Positions 25,498-34,107 of a stretch of DNA of 64,000 bases are shown here, in pieces. Origin of the DNA: Peribacillus frigoritolerans (GTDB lineage: Bacteria; Bacillota; Bacilli; Bacillales; DSM-1321); assembly GCF_040250305.1 (NCBI RefSeq), contig NZ_CP158190.1:1954001-2018000 (forward strand), given 5' to 3'. A program made the position numbers and the translations under genes. The notes under the pieces were generated by a model. The model saw only the letters and a program-made list of their open reading frames with translations, was not told where the DNA came from and ran no database searches. Numbering within the stretch: position 1 is the stretch's first letter; every line of letters starts with the position of its first letter.

Positions 25498-27138
25498 TCA
25501 TTTGTCACCAAGTTCGTTTATTTTTTTCGTAAGCGCATTAAACTTCTTATCGAGTTCTGGGTACGCTTTATCGTTTGGAGTCATAAAGCTAAGCTTTCCC
25601 AAAACTTCCTGTCTTTCTGTTTCAAGTGTTAATCGCAGTTCTTCCAAATCATCTCTTTTTGAGGATGATGGTTCATACAATTGTTTTTGTATGCGATGAT
25701 TCGAAATGACAAGTTTGCTGCTTGTCGTTTTTTCGAGAAAATATCGATCATGCGAAACGACGATTAGCGTTCCAGTATACTGTGCTAAGGTTTCTTCAAG
25801 TTGTTCCCGTGAAGCTAAGTCCAGATGATTTGTCGGCTCATCCAAAATAAGCACATCTTTTTCTTCTAATATATATTCCATTAACTTACATTTCACCCGT
25901 TCACCCATACTCATATTCTTAATGGGTTCTGTCCAATGAGAAGCCGTGAAGCCTAAATGCTTCATTAAAGTTTGAACGTTCCCTCTTGACTCAAAAGTAT
26001 CTTTATGAAAAAGCTGGGCGGGTGTAAGTTCAAATGGTAAATCAAACACTTCTTGCGTCAAATAGCCTATTTTTGCAGATGGTGAAATCCATACATCGCC
26101 CGCAAAAGTTTCATGTCCAAGAATTATTTTTAATAATGTCGTCTTTCCGCTGCCGTTTGGACCTATAATGGAAATCTGCTCACCATGCTGAATCGTGAAA
26201 TTGACGTTTTTAAACAGTGTTCGCCCGCTAAAAGTCTTCGTTAAATTCTTAACTTCCAAAAAACGTTTTCCCGTCTTGTTTTTTGTTTTAATTGAAAAGC
26301 GTACAGTATATTCTGATTCACCAGGTTCAGCTTTTGCTTTTTCAAGCTCTTTTTCAAGACGCTTTTGTTTAGATTTTACCTGTGCATCCATTCGCTTCGC
26401 TTTCACGCGATAGTATTCCTTAACTCCTTCCTTTTTCGTCGATTGTGAATGGGCTTTTTTTGACCAAGAAGTAATTTCATTCATTTGTCCCTCGATCCGT
26501 TCAACCATTTTTTGCTGTTTTTCATATTCTCGTTGTTGTGTAAGTCTTTTCTGTTTGCGAACCTCCATATAACTAGAATAATTCCCTCTGTGCTCAATTA
26601 GCTTTTTATCTTCAATTGACCAAATTTTCGTTGCAACAGCATCCAAAAAATAACGATCGTGCGAAACAAAAATAATGGTACCTCTATAATTTTTAAGTTG
26701 TTCATTGAGGAATCCTAAACTGGCCTCATCAAGATGGTTCGTCGGTTCATCTAATAGTAAAAGGTCTGCATCTTTAGAAAGTCCTTTTGCTAGCCGGGCT
26801 TTGAGTTTTTCTCCTCCGCTTAATTGTAGGAAGTCATGGCTTGGTACATGCATTTTATCCAGTAATTTAACTTCGGTAGGCGTCTTATCTTCTGAAGAAT
26901 GCGACTCGACTTCTTGTTCAACCATAAAAACTTTCAAGTCTTGCTGCAGCCATTGGATTCGTCCATGTGCAGGCTCTAAATCATTGTTAATTAATTGCAG
27001 CAACGTAGATTTACCGGCACCATTTTTGCCAATGATACCGATGATTTCCCCTTGTTGAACACTAGCATTAACATTTTCAAAAATGTTATGGTCCAATACT
27101 TCAAAGCTGATATTGGTTAATTTTAATAGTTCTTTCAT
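25498..27138 (-). CDS. vmlR: ABC-F ribosomal protection protein VmlR
   Basis: This soluble tandem ATPase has 546 residues and no membrane part. First domain: Walker A GKNGAGKST, signature LSGGEKLKARLAKGL, Walker B LLLLDEPTNHLDEAS. The long inter-domain linker (ARD) contains SWSKKAHSQSTKKEG. Second domain: GPNGSGKTT and MSMGERVKCKLM. A C-terminal extension starts near EELRLTLETERQEVLGKLSF. As far as I can recall the Bacillus subtilis VmlR sequence, the match is close along the whole length. It displaces virginiamycin M, lincosamides and pleuromutilins from the ribosome. I take the ATG at 27138 (MKELLKLTN) with GGAGAGG upstream; a 17-codon upstream extension has no ribosome site. A structured leader with an attenuator precedes it. 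Confidence 0.93.
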   Translation of the reverse strand: MKELLKLTNISFEVLDHNIFENVNASVQQGEIIGIIGKNGAGKSTLLQLINNDLEPAHGRIQWLQQDLKVFMVEQEVESHSSEDKTPTEVKLLDKMHVPSHDFLQLSGGEKLKARLAKGLSKDADLLLLDEPTNHLDEASLGFLNEQLKNYRGTIIFVSHDRYFLDAVATKIWSIEDKKLIEHRGNYSSYMEVRKQKRLTQQREYEKQQKMVERIEGQMNEITSWSKKAHSQSTKKEGVKEYYRVKAKRMDAQVKSKQKRLEKELEKAKAEPGESEYTVRFSIKTKNKTGKRFLEVKNLTKTFSGRTLFKNVNFTIQHGEQISIIGPNGSGKTTLLKIILGHETFAGDVWISPSAKIGYLTQEVFDLPFELTPAQLFHKDTFESRGNVQTLMKHLGFTASHWTEPIKNMSMGERVKCKLMEYILEEKDVLILDEPTNHLDLASREQLEETLAQYTGTLIVVSHDRYFLEKTTSSKLVISNHRIQKQLYEPSSSKRDDLEELRLTLETERQEVLGKLSFMTPNDKAYPELDKKFNALTKKINELGDK

Positions 27139-27164
27139 ATAATTATCCCTCTCCTTAAAGGGAG

Positions 27165-27358
27165 AATAAAAAAAATCCTCCCAGTTCATATGGAAGGATT
27201 AGCCGTACCTGTGCATTATCAAATAAGAGCTATTTTCATGATAGCTCTACAATTTATAGAAAATGGGCAGACTAATCCTATTTTGTATGATTTGAAATAT
27301 GCGATTTCAAATTTTAAAAATAAGATTAGTTAATCATCGGCCACCCATCATCCCTTCT
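27165..27358 (-). promoter_or_regulatory. vmlR leader with attenuator and antiterminator
   Basis: On the minus strand AATCCTTCC (27200-27192) pairs with GGGAGGATT (27182-27174) and is followed by a run of T: a terminator ahead of the gene. TAGGATTAG (27280-27272) can pair instead with CTAATCCTT (27202-27194) and so prevent terminator formation. Two further hairpins lie upstream. Short leader ORFs are possible: GTG-GCC-GAT-GAT-TAA from 27344, with AGAAGGG 7 bases upstream, and ATG-CAC-AGG-TAC-GGC-TAA from 27216, whose stop overlaps the terminator stem. This fits antibiotic-induced, ribosome-dependent attenuation, as known for vmlR in Bacillus subtilis. Confidence 0.75.
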
Positions 27359-27489
27359 GATATTAATAAAATCAGTATAGCATAAAATAATCTTTGAAAA
27401 CAAAAGGAAGCAGCATAATACTTTGCTTTCAATTTAAATTTAAGGCTGTTTTAACATACTTTGTTGCTATTTACCAAGTAGTGAGGTGT

Positions 27490-27617
27490 GGTTGATTTCC
27501 CCTCCAGATGCTCGCTTTCCGCGGGGCGGGCGGTGAGCCTCCTCGGCGTAAACGCCTGTGGGGTCTCACCTGTCCCGCTGCTCCCGCAGGAGTCTCGCAC
27601 TTCCGCTCCAATCAACC
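27490..27617 (-). repeat. GC-rich intergenic repeat, copy 1
   Basis: A 128-bp element is bounded by GGTTGATT (27490-27497) and AATCAACC (27610-27617). In minus orientation it carries GCGAGACTCCTGCGGGAG, GAGACCCCACAGGCG, CGCCGAGGAGGCTC and CCCGCGGAAAGCGAG. It is far GC-richer than its surroundings. Two more copies lie at 28657-28782 and 54763-54902. The short ORF across it is a by-product. Confidence 0.9.
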
Positions 27618-27828
27618 TTAAATAGTTTCGTTTTAAAAACAACAATCTTTACTAAAAGAGCCAAATTTAAAGATTTATAATTGTTTTAACTCAATCAAAT
27701 ATCTTAATATAAGGTGGGCAGTGGGCAACGGGACTGCATTTATCACTATATGATGTTTTTATAAGGGATATGTTAAAATCATAAAACATTTACCCCCATA
27801 GGGTTGTATCCTTAAGGAGGACTTTAAT

Positions 27829-28599
27829 ATGGAATATATCAAGGGAATCGATGTTTCACATTGGCAAGGTGCTATAAATTGGGGGGACGTTGCAAAGGCA
27901 GGCGTGAAGTTCGTTTTCATTAAAGCAACAGAGGGAACGAGTTATTCTAAGCTATCCTATTTCAAAGATAATGCACCACTAGCATTGGCAGCGGGATTGA
28001 AAGTCGGGGCCTATCATTATGCAAAGTTTGCAACTGTTGCAGAAGCAAAGGCTGAGGCTGTTTATTTTTTAGATTCAATCAGCTCTTTTGCTTTAAATTA
28101 TCCTGTCGTTCTCGATCTTGAGGAAAATAAAAAAAAGGCAAATAAAAAAACGCTGACCGATGCCGCAATCGCTTTTTTAGAAGCCATTGAAAAAGCTGGA
28201 TACACGGCTATGCTGTATACTGGTAAATACTTTCTCGAAAATACTTTAGATGAATCAAGGTTGAAGAATTACGCTTTTTGGATTGCCAGATACAACAGGA
28301 CGTTGGGACGCAGCACGGACATTTGGCAGCATTCTGATTCAGGTAAGGTAAGTGGGATCAGCACAAAGGTGGATTTGAATATAGCCTATAGGGATTTTAC
28401 AAATACCATAAATACTTTTAGAACACACGAATCCCGTGCATTGAAAACTGAAACAATCACAACTTATACTGTTACAAAAGGCGACACACTTAGCTTCATT
28501 GCAAAAAAACATAAAACAACGGTAAAATCGCTTGTCAGTCTAAACGGAATTAAAGACCCAGACAAAATTTATATCGGTCAAAAATTAAGGTTGAAATGA
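27829..28599 (+). CDS. GH25 lysozyme with C-terminal LysM domain
   Basis: The protein has 256 residues. A GH25 (Chalaropsis-type) muramidase domain starts [13 protein letters not shown], with Asp8 and the catalytic pair Asp96/Glu98 in VVLDLEE, and ends with a [15 protein letters not shown] segment. One LysM domain fills the C-terminus ([20 protein letters not shown] and GQKLRLK). No signal peptide is visible, so it may be spore- or prophage-derived, or released on lysis. It hydrolyses peptidoglycan. AAGGAGG precedes the ATG. Confidence 0.93.
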   Translation: MEYIKGIDVSHWQGAINWGDVAKAGVKFVFIKATEGTSYSKLSYFKDNAPLALAAGLKVGAYHYAKFATVAEAKAEAVYFLDSISSFALNYPVVLDLEENKKKANKKTLTDAAIAFLEAIEKAGYTAMLYTGKYFLENTLDESRLKNYAFWIARYNRTLGRSTDIWQHSDSGKVSGISTKVDLNIAYRDFTNTINTFRTHESRALKTETITTYTVTKGDTLSFIAKKHKTTVKSLVSLNGIKDPDKIYIGQKLRLK

Positions 28600-28656
28600 G
28601 TAAAGGAACTTTTTAATACGAGGGATGGGTTCTTTCAAAAGGTCAAAACAAAGTAG

Positions 28657-28782
28657 AGGGAGAGGGTGTGCGAGACTCCTGCGGGAATAGCGAGTCCAAG
28701 GGAGACCCCCACAGGCGCAAGTGCGCCGAGGAGGCTTCCCGGAACGCCCGCGGAAAGCGAATGCCTGGAGAGTAAATCAACG
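28657..28782 (+). repeat. GC-rich intergenic repeat, copy 2
   Basis: About 126 bp carry the same blocks as copy 1 in plus orientation (GCGAGACTCCTGCGGGAA, GCGAGTCCAAGGGAGACC, GCGCCGAGGAGGCTTCCC, CGCGGAAAGCGAATGC) and end at AAATCAACG. The left end lacks a clear GGTTGATT and looks decayed. It lies between the lysozyme gene and sspH. GTAGACAAACT, the core of the repeat at 13725, follows at 28811-28821. Confidence 0.88.
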
Positions 28783-28859
28783 TTCAAATTGTACAAACCC
28801 TTAATTTACTGTAGACAAACTGGCTCTTCATATTAAAGAGGAGCTTATTTTAATGGATA

Positions 28860-29039
28860 TTATATTTCTTTAAGTTCGTCTATTGCTACGTCTGATCTTT
28901 CCTCTAATGGCCCTCTTAGATGTACTGTAGCCGTTCTTCCATCTTCATTTAAATTATCAATCCAAACAGAAGTGCCATTATATCTAACCTCAATGTCAGA
29001 TGAAGACGAAAGAATCTGCTTTACACGCTTAGCATCCAT
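28860..29039 (-). CDS. sspH: H-type small acid-soluble spore protein
   Basis: This protein has 59 residues. It begins MDAKRVKQILSSSSDIEVRY and continues NGTSVWIDNLNEDGRTATVH, then LRGPLEERSDVAIDELKEI. That is the SspH family pattern (MDxKRxKQIL, VxYNG, GTAxVHLRxPxEER). These proteins are made in the forespore and packed into the spore core. GGGAGGG lies 6 bases before the ATG. A sigma-G-like promoter lies upstream. The gene shows that the host can form spores. Confidence 0.9.
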   Translation of the reverse strand: MDAKRVKQILSSSSDIEVRYNGTSVWIDNLNEDGRTATVHLRGPLEERSDVAIDELKEI

Positions 29040-29068
29040 ATAAATCCCTCCCTGTTAATTAGTCTTCC

Positions 29069-29099
29069 TATTATTTAGGAAAAGCCTTAATTTTATTCA
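29069..29099 (-). promoter_or_regulatory. Sigma-G-like promoter of sspH
   Basis: On the minus strand TGAATA (29099-29094) is followed by 18 bases and AATAATA (29075-29069). The -35 matches the sigma-G consensus fully and the -10 matches five of seven positions of CATACTA. It lies 30 bases before the start codon, as expected for a forespore gene. Confidence 0.55.
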
Positions 29100-29595
29100 T
29101 TTGATTAATGTTGCAACTAAATCACATAAGGAACAATGATGTTTAACCTTCCTTGTTATCCGCCGTAGCTCTCTTTTTAATTAAGCATGTATGAAAAGAT
29201 GAGAATTTTTAATCTTAAAAATATTTAGTCAAATAAAAGTGACTATGTTTTTGTTACGAATTTCTCCGGTACAATTGCGACGTCAGGAACATCACAAAAA
29301 GTTTTACAGAAATATCATTTAATGGCAGAATAGGAATTGAGTTGGTGCTTTTCGAAGTGCGAAGATGTAAATCCTAACTTTTCCCAATTGGAATGAAGTC
29401 TAAGCATAAAAGAATATTATAGAGCTGACGGATGCTTTACTTTAAATAGGGAGTGGCTTCGGTATTATTTTAATGAAGCTAATTGGACGGAAGGGTTGAA
29501 TAAGGAAGAAGAGAAGATGGGACAATATTGGAGGAGAAAGTGTTGTTGGTTTGAAGTCATATACGCATTCTTATACATGCTTTTAGGGGGGTATC
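29100..29595. other. Gap between sspH and the TerC gene
   Basis: No gene could be supported. A plus-strand frame from about 29400 to beyond the TerC start stays open (EYYRADGCFTLNREWLRYYF, NEANWTEGLNKEEEKMGQYW) but has no ATG or ribosome site. It may be the remnant of a gene. The segment AAATAGGGAGTGGCTTC loosely recalls the manganese riboswitch (yybP-ykoY) core, but the second conserved loop is not visible. Confidence 0.4.
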
Positions 29596-30342
29596 ATGGA
29601 ACTATCGTTATTATTGGAATATGGCTGGGTGTTAATTATTCTAATTTTTTTAGAAGGTTTATTATCTGCTGATAATGCATTGGTTTTAGCTATCATGTCA
29701 AAGCATTTACCAAAAGAACAGCAAAAAAAAGCGATAAATATTGGGTTGCTTTTGGCTTTTATATTTAGGATTGGTGCAATCTTCATCATTTCGTACCTTT
29801 TCCATGTTTGGCAAGTTCAAGCAATTGGGGCTGCGTATTTGATATTCATTTCATTAAAGCATTTACTAAAAAGGGACCACGGTGACAAAGAAAAAAAAGG
29901 GAAAAGCTACCGTATGACCGTTGCGCAAATTGCATTAGCTGATATTGCTTTTGCTATTGATTCCATTTTAGCTGCAGTCGCTCTTGTCATTGCCTTGCCA
30001 GATACACCAATGGGTGATATAGGAGGTATGGATGGGGCTAAATTCATTGTTATTTTATTAGGTGCAATTGCAGGTTTAATCGTCATCCGGTTTGCTGCAG
30101 GATACTTCGTTAAGATCCTGACGGAGCGGCCTAGCCTCGAAACGGCAGCCATGTTAATCGTTGGTTGGGTAGGGGTTAAGTTATTAATGCATACCCTTGC
30201 GCATCCAGCCGTGCACATTATCTCTCACGATTTTGTTGAAGGACCGATTTGGAATATAATCTTTTGGTCAGTCATGCTTCTTATCGCTATCGGCGGATGG
30301 TTTTTATCTGGAAAAACAGAGAAAAAAAGTGAAGTTGAATAA
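29596..30342 (+). CDS. TerC family integral membrane protein
   Basis: The protein has 248 residues with about seven transmembrane helices. Two conserved acidic motifs are visible: EGLLSADNALVLAIM in the first part and ALADIAFAIDSILAAVA in the second, with AGYFVKILTERPSLETAAML between later helices. This matches the YkoY/YceF-type TerC proteins, which export manganese, possibly co-translationally for exoenzymes. AGGGGGG precedes the ATG. In Bacillus subtilis ykoY has a manganese riboswitch; here I could not confirm one. Confidence 0.9.
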   Translation: MELSLLLEYGWVLIILIFLEGLLSADNALVLAIMSKHLPKEQQKKAINIGLLLAFIFRIGAIFIISYLFHVWQVQAIGAAYLIFISLKHLLKRDHGDKEKKGKSYRMTVAQIALADIAFAIDSILAAVALVIALPDTPMGDIGGMDGAKFIVILLGAIAGLIVIRFAAGYFVKILTERPSLETAAMLIVGWVGVKLLMHTLAHPAVHIISHDFVEGPIWNIIFWSVMLLIAIGGWFLSGKTEKKSEVE

Positions 30343-30382
30343 AGGATATTCTTTTGTAATAAATGAAAAATTCAAGAAGATC

Positions 30383-30417
30383 AAAGACCGAAAAAAATTT
30401 TTCGGTCTTTTTTTGGC
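30383..30417 (+). terminator. Terminator of the TerC gene
   Basis: AAAGACCGAAAAA pairs with TTTTTCGGTCTTT and a T run follows. It lies 40 bases after the stop and can also serve the convergent regulator gene. Confidence 0.8.
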
Positions 30418-30472
30418 CCTCTATATAGATTCGTTAATGACAAATCGTCATAAGCTGTTGATTGATTCAATT

Positions 30473-31606
30473 TTATTTCAATAGACCTAACCGAAACCCA
30501 TAAACTACTGCCTGTGTACGGTTTTTAGCTTTAAACTTTGTCATTAAACTGCTTACATAATCTCTAACGGTATGCTCGCTTAATTGCAATAATTCGGCCA
30601 TTTTTTTATTGTTATAGCCCTCCGCCAGCAAATTTAAAATCATGGATTCACGTTCCGTCAATTGTATGTCGGTACCAATTGATACCTCATCATCCGTTCT
30701 TGATAAATATAATCCGAGCCTTTTTCCGACCTGTTCAAGTAAAGTCAGTTCATCTATTGAATAATTGAATTCCTCCCCTAATTGATCAAAGGTCAGCCAG
30801 CCGAACACTTGCTGGTTATGAACAATCGGTACAAAAATGACAGATGAAAGATTAAATAGCTGTATATGTTCCTCTTTAATGTAATTATGGGGATTCTTTA
30901 TAAATACCGGCTTTTTTGAATTGAATACCATGGTTTGCCTGGAGCTGAGCTGCCCCCTCATGCTTTGAACTTTTGGCAGCTCCAATCCAATGGTGCCGTA
31001 AAACTGATTGGACCAAGGTATATATGCATAAAAAACACATCTTTTATAGTTAAAGAACTCTTCACATTTTTTTAGGATAAAAGCAAAATCCTTAAATCCT
31101 GCTGAGTTAATTAGAAGTTCATTTAATTGGTCCAGCAGTTGAAGTCTTTTAAGTTCTGCATTCTCACTTTTGGGATTTTGCTCTGATTCGTCGCCCCTCC
31201 CCTTGTTATAGCTATGGATGAGATGAGAGAAAATGGATAATAGGAACATAAGAATGGAAAGTGTTTGGGCATGTTTCAGGTTTACCATTAAGGTAACAAT
31301 CGACTTTTCAAAGATTAATCGGAACATGCTGAAATGATTATCATTTAAAAGGGGTAAATGTAATTGCAGCCAAGAATCCAAGTGCTCTTCGTATGTGTCT
31401 TTTATGTCGTCGATTTTTGGAGCGGATAAAAAAAGCAAAAATGATTCCAGTAATGTTTGTATCATCTTTCGTTCAGGTTCCAATATGAAGGGTTCTAGAT
31501 TCAAATAAATATTGATATTTTCTTGAATCTGTTTGTTATGGCTTTTAATGAATAATATGAATTGCTGCAATGTTATTTCTTCATATGCATGAAAGGGATG
31601 AGCCAT
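30473..31606 (-). CDS. GAF-domain LuxR-family transcriptional regulator
   Basis: The protein has 377 residues. The first 150 or so are helical and unassigned. A GAF-like sensor follows (VQSMRGQLSSRQTMVFNSKK, VIFVPIVHNQQVFGWLTFDQ and LLEQVGKRLGLYLSR). The C-terminal LuxR helix-turn-helix reads LTERESMILNLLAEGYNNKK and LSEHTVRDYVSSLMTKFKAK. There is no receiver domain, so it senses a small molecule or another protein rather than a phosphorelay. GGAGAAGG precedes the ATG. It diverges from the SDR gene, a possible target. Confidence 0.82.
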   Translation of the reverse strand: MAHPFHAYEEITLQQFILFIKSHNKQIQENINIYLNLEPFILEPERKMIQTLLESFLLFLSAPKIDDIKDTYEEHLDSWLQLHLPLLNDNHFSMFRLIFEKSIVTLMVNLKHAQTLSILMFLLSIFSHLIHSYNKGRGDESEQNPKSENAELKRLQLLDQLNELLINSAGFKDFAFILKKCEEFFNYKRCVFYAYIPWSNQFYGTIGLELPKVQSMRGQLSSRQTMVFNSKKPVFIKNPHNYIKEEHIQLFNLSSVIFVPIVHNQQVFGWLTFDQLGEEFNYSIDELTLLEQVGKRLGLYLSRTDDEVSIGTDIQLTERESMILNLLAEGYNNKKMAELLQLSEHTVRDYVSSLMTKFKAKNRTQAVVYGFRLGLLK

Positions 31607-31714
31607 CTGAATTCCTTCTCCTTAAAACAAAATACCCTATAAAAAGGGGGGACTAACCATATTATTATACAGCAGTTTATAGGATAGTAATTCAAATTGT
31701 AAGGAGTAAAATAA

Positions 31715-31780
31715 ATGTATGAACACAGAATGAAGCTATTTGATGGCCAGTCTATTTCAATCGAGGGTTTCACAATGTAG
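31715..31780 (+). CDS. Possible 21-residue ORF
   Basis: AAGGAG stands 8 bases before an ATG that opens a 21-codon frame, MYEHRMKLFDGQSISIEGFT and one more residue. The ribosome site is good, but the peptide has no known relatives that I can name. It may be a leader peptide or the start of a deleted gene, lying between the LuxR regulator and the SDR gene. Confidence 0.3.
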   Translation: MYEHRMKLFDGQSISIEGFTM

Positions 31781-31890
31781 TCAGCTTTTTGCTTGTATAA
31801 GAATGGTCGTCTATGGAGAACCCTAGGGATGGAGATTTCTGGTGTTTAATGAATCTGTTGCGTAGAAAATAAGAAAAGGAGTCTGGTAAT

Positions 31891-32637
31891 ATGATGAGAT
31901 TAGAAAATAAAGTGGCTATCATAACAGGGGGAGCAAGCGGGATTGGAGCAAGCACGGCTCAATTATTTGCAGAAGAAGGAGCAAAGGTGGTCATTGCCGA
32001 TTTTGCTGATCATGGACAGGCTGTGTCAGAAGAGTTAAATGGAAAAGGGTATGATACTCTTTTTGTTAAAACTGACGTGACGAATGAAAATGACGTAAAG
32101 AATATGATCGAAGAGACGGTTAATAAATATGGAAAACTGGATATCATGTTCGCAAACGCAGGAATTGCAAGAGACGGAAACATTCATGAGTTAAGCTATG
32201 AGCAATGGCAAAAAACAATTGATATTAATTTATCCGGTGTCTTCCTATCCGATAAATATGCGATAGAGCAAATGCAAAAACAAGATACTGGCGGCGCCAT
32301 TGTCAATACAGGTTCCATCCATAGCCATGCAGGGAAACCGGGGGTAACAGCCTATTCTGCTGCGAAAGGTGGGGTCAAACTATTAACACAAACGTTAGGT
32401 TCGACTTATGCGAAAGATGGCATTCGTGTCAATGCAGTTTGCCCTGGATATATAGATACTCCACTTATTGCCGAAGCACAAGGTGAAATAAGACAAGGTT
32501 TGATCGATTTACATCCAATCGGCCGTTTAGGCAGAGCGGAAGAAGTGGCGAAAGCCGTTCTCTTTCTTGCTAGTGACGATGCATCATTTGTTACAGGCAC
32601 AAGTCTTATTGTCGACGGCGGATATACCGCAGTTTAA
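31891..32637 (+). CDS. Short-chain dehydrogenase/reductase (SDR)
   Basis: This NAD(P)-dependent oxidoreductase has 248 residues. Cofactor motif TGGASGIG at about 11-18 (here IITGGASGIGAS), the NAG motif in FANAGIAR, the catalytic Ser in NTGSIHS and YSAAKGG with the Tyr/Lys pair. The C-terminus DGGYTAV is typical of classical SDRs. AAAAGGAG precedes the first of two adjacent ATGs. An Asp follows the second strand (VVIADFADH), which favours NAD. Substrate unknown. Confidence 0.9.
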   Translation: MMRLENKVAIITGGASGIGASTAQLFAEEGAKVVIADFADHGQAVSEELNGKGYDTLFVKTDVTNENDVKNMIEETVNKYGKLDIMFANAGIARDGNIHELSYEQWQKTIDINLSGVFLSDKYAIEQMQKQDTGGAIVNTGSIHSHAGKPGVTAYSAAKGGVKLLTQTLGSTYAKDGIRVNAVCPGYIDTPLIAEAQGEIRQGLIDLHPIGRLGRAEEVAKAVLFLASDDASFVTGTSLIVDGGYTAV

Positions 32638-32699
32638 ATTTTAAGGATTATTCGCTCTGTCTCTCAAACAGTCAAATTAGGTTTGAGGTGCCAATTAAT

Positions 32700-32762
32700 A
32701 GAGCTTCTTCTGTAAGATGAGTGGTGTTCGTACACCCAAATCATACTGGAGGGCTCTTTTTT
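32700..32762 (+). terminator. Branched hairpin terminator after the SDR gene
   Basis: AGAGC (32700-32704) pairs with GCTCT (32753-32757), followed by six or more T. Inside is a GGTGT-TCGT-ACACC hairpin flanked by ATGA/TCAT pairing. The 32638-32949 stretch holds only this and the promoter of the next gene. Confidence 0.6.
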
Positions 32763-32949
32763 ACATATAACGAAATATTCCCGGAAATACTAATGAAATT
32801 TAAAACGATACAAGCCTTTTATTTCGAGAATTTTAAGTTGAAAATCAATTTTTCGTAAAAATTAAAAATGAAAATGGGACATATGTCCTTTCTCTGCACT
32901 CCACTTCCGTATTTTAATTATAAAAGAATCTCATAGAGGAGGAGTCAGG

Positions 32950-33375
32950 GTGAAAGGGATCATATCTTCCATAATTGCAGGAGTGTTTATTTCATTGCAA
33001 GGAGTGTTTAATTCAAGAATGAGTGAGGAGTTAAGTGAGTGGCACACTACCGCGCTTGTACATCTCGTAGGATTTATTTTTTCCATCATCATTTATTTAT
33101 TCGTCCGTGATGGAAGGGCGGAGGGGTTTCAGGAGGTTCCCATTTTATACCTGCTTGGAGGAATGCTCGGCGTCGTGATTGTGTTAGGAGAAATGACTGC
33201 GATCAATCAAATAGGCATGTCTTTCGCAATAGCAACCATTTTAATTGCACAGCTTATATGTGCTTTCATTATCGATACAAGGGGACTATTCGGAATGATC
33301 AAGATGAAGGTGTCGATTCAACAAGTTATTGGAATGGCTATGATGTTAATGGGTGTAGTCATATTTAAACTGTAA
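32950..33375 (+). CDS. DMT-superfamily transporter of the YdcZ (DUF606) type
   Basis: The protein has 141 residues with about five helices from a GTG start behind GAGGAGGAG. It opens IIAGVFISLQGVFNSRMSEE, the family hallmark (sISLQxxxNxxL), and LVHLVGFIFSIIIYLFV follows. This is a half-size EamA-like unit, and a second one (34108) lies after the regulator. Both are related in sequence and probably work together as a heterodimer. Substrate unknown. Confidence 0.82.
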   Translation: MKGIISSIIAGVFISLQGVFNSRMSEELSEWHTTALVHLVGFIFSIIIYLFVRDGRAEGFQEVPILYLLGGMLGVVIVLGEMTAINQIGMSFAIATILIAQLICAFIIDTRGLFGMIKMKVSIQQVIGMAMMLMGVVIFKL

Positions 33376-33390
33376 AAAGGTGATAGAACA

Positions 33391-34089
33391 TTGAAAAAAT
33401 TAAAAAATAGTTCAGGTCTCAATAAATATCTCGAACAATATGAGCTGAATATGATTTTTTCTGAAGAATTGAAGGAGAAAATATCTCTCTATCAATTCCA
33501 TAATGGAGAAATTTTATGTTCAAAGGGTGAGGATATTCATTATATGTATTTTCTCGTAAAGGGAAAGGTGAAGATTTTTACAACTTCACCCGAAGGAAAA
33601 TCGTTAATTGTTCGGTTTAAAACGCCATTGGCCCTTATTGGAGATGTGGAATATATAAAAGGGATGGAAGTACTCCATACAGTTGAGGCAGTCAGTGAAG
33701 GTTATGTAATCGGTATTCATTTTGATGATTTACGAACGATGGAAACGAACCGATATGAGTTTTTGCATTTTTTATTGGAGATTGTTACACAAAAATTTTA
33801 CACAGAATCCCATGCCGCAAGTTTGAACAGGCTCTACCCTGTCGAAGTACGTCTTGCAAGCTATCTGTTATCTCTTTCATCAGAAGGGAGCGGCTCCATG
33901 TTTCATAAAGAAATGAACACTTCGAATCTGACCGAAATAGCAGACCTCATAGGAACAAGCTATCGGCACTTAAATCGTGTCATCCATAAACTCTGTGGAG
34001 AAGGTATCATTCAAAGAAAAAAAGGAATTCTTTATATTAAAGATTTATCGCGGCTGCGGGAAAGGGCGGAGGGCAATATATATGAATGA
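33391..34089 (+). CDS. Crp/Fnr-family regulator (YeiL-like)
   Basis: The protein has 232 residues: an N-terminal cyclic-nucleotide-type sensor fold (ILCSKGEDIHYMYFLVKGKV and VEYIKGMEVLHTVEAVSEGY) and a C-terminal winged helix (NLTEIADLIGTSYRHLNRVI and GEGIIQRKKG). A TTG start is preceded by AAAGGTG. It is inserted between two YdcZ-type transporter genes, 15 bases after the first and 18 bases before the second, so all three are probably one operon regulated by this protein. Confidence 0.87.
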   Translation: MKKLKNSSGLNKYLEQYELNMIFSEELKEKISLYQFHNGEILCSKGEDIHYMYFLVKGKVKIFTTSPEGKSLIVRFKTPLALIGDVEYIKGMEVLHTVEAVSEGYVIGIHFDDLRTMETNRYEFLHFLLEIVTQKFYTESHAASLNRLYPVEVRLASYLLSLSSEGSGSMFHKEMNTSNLTEIADLIGTSYRHLNRVIHKLCGEGIIQRKKGILYIKDLSRLRERAEGNIYE

Positions 34090-34107
34090 GTCAGGAGGCT
34101 GTATCTA

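Noticed and set aside
27451..27645. 64-codon frame across the GC-rich repeat
   Set aside because: It is a by-product of the repeat; similar frames appear across the copy at 54763.
29399..29595. Possible manganese (yybP-ykoY) riboswitch before the TerC gene
   Set aside because: AAATAGGGAGTGGC vaguely resembles one conserved loop, but the second conserved loop and the closing helix are not evident. A covariance-model search (Rfam RF00080) would settle it.
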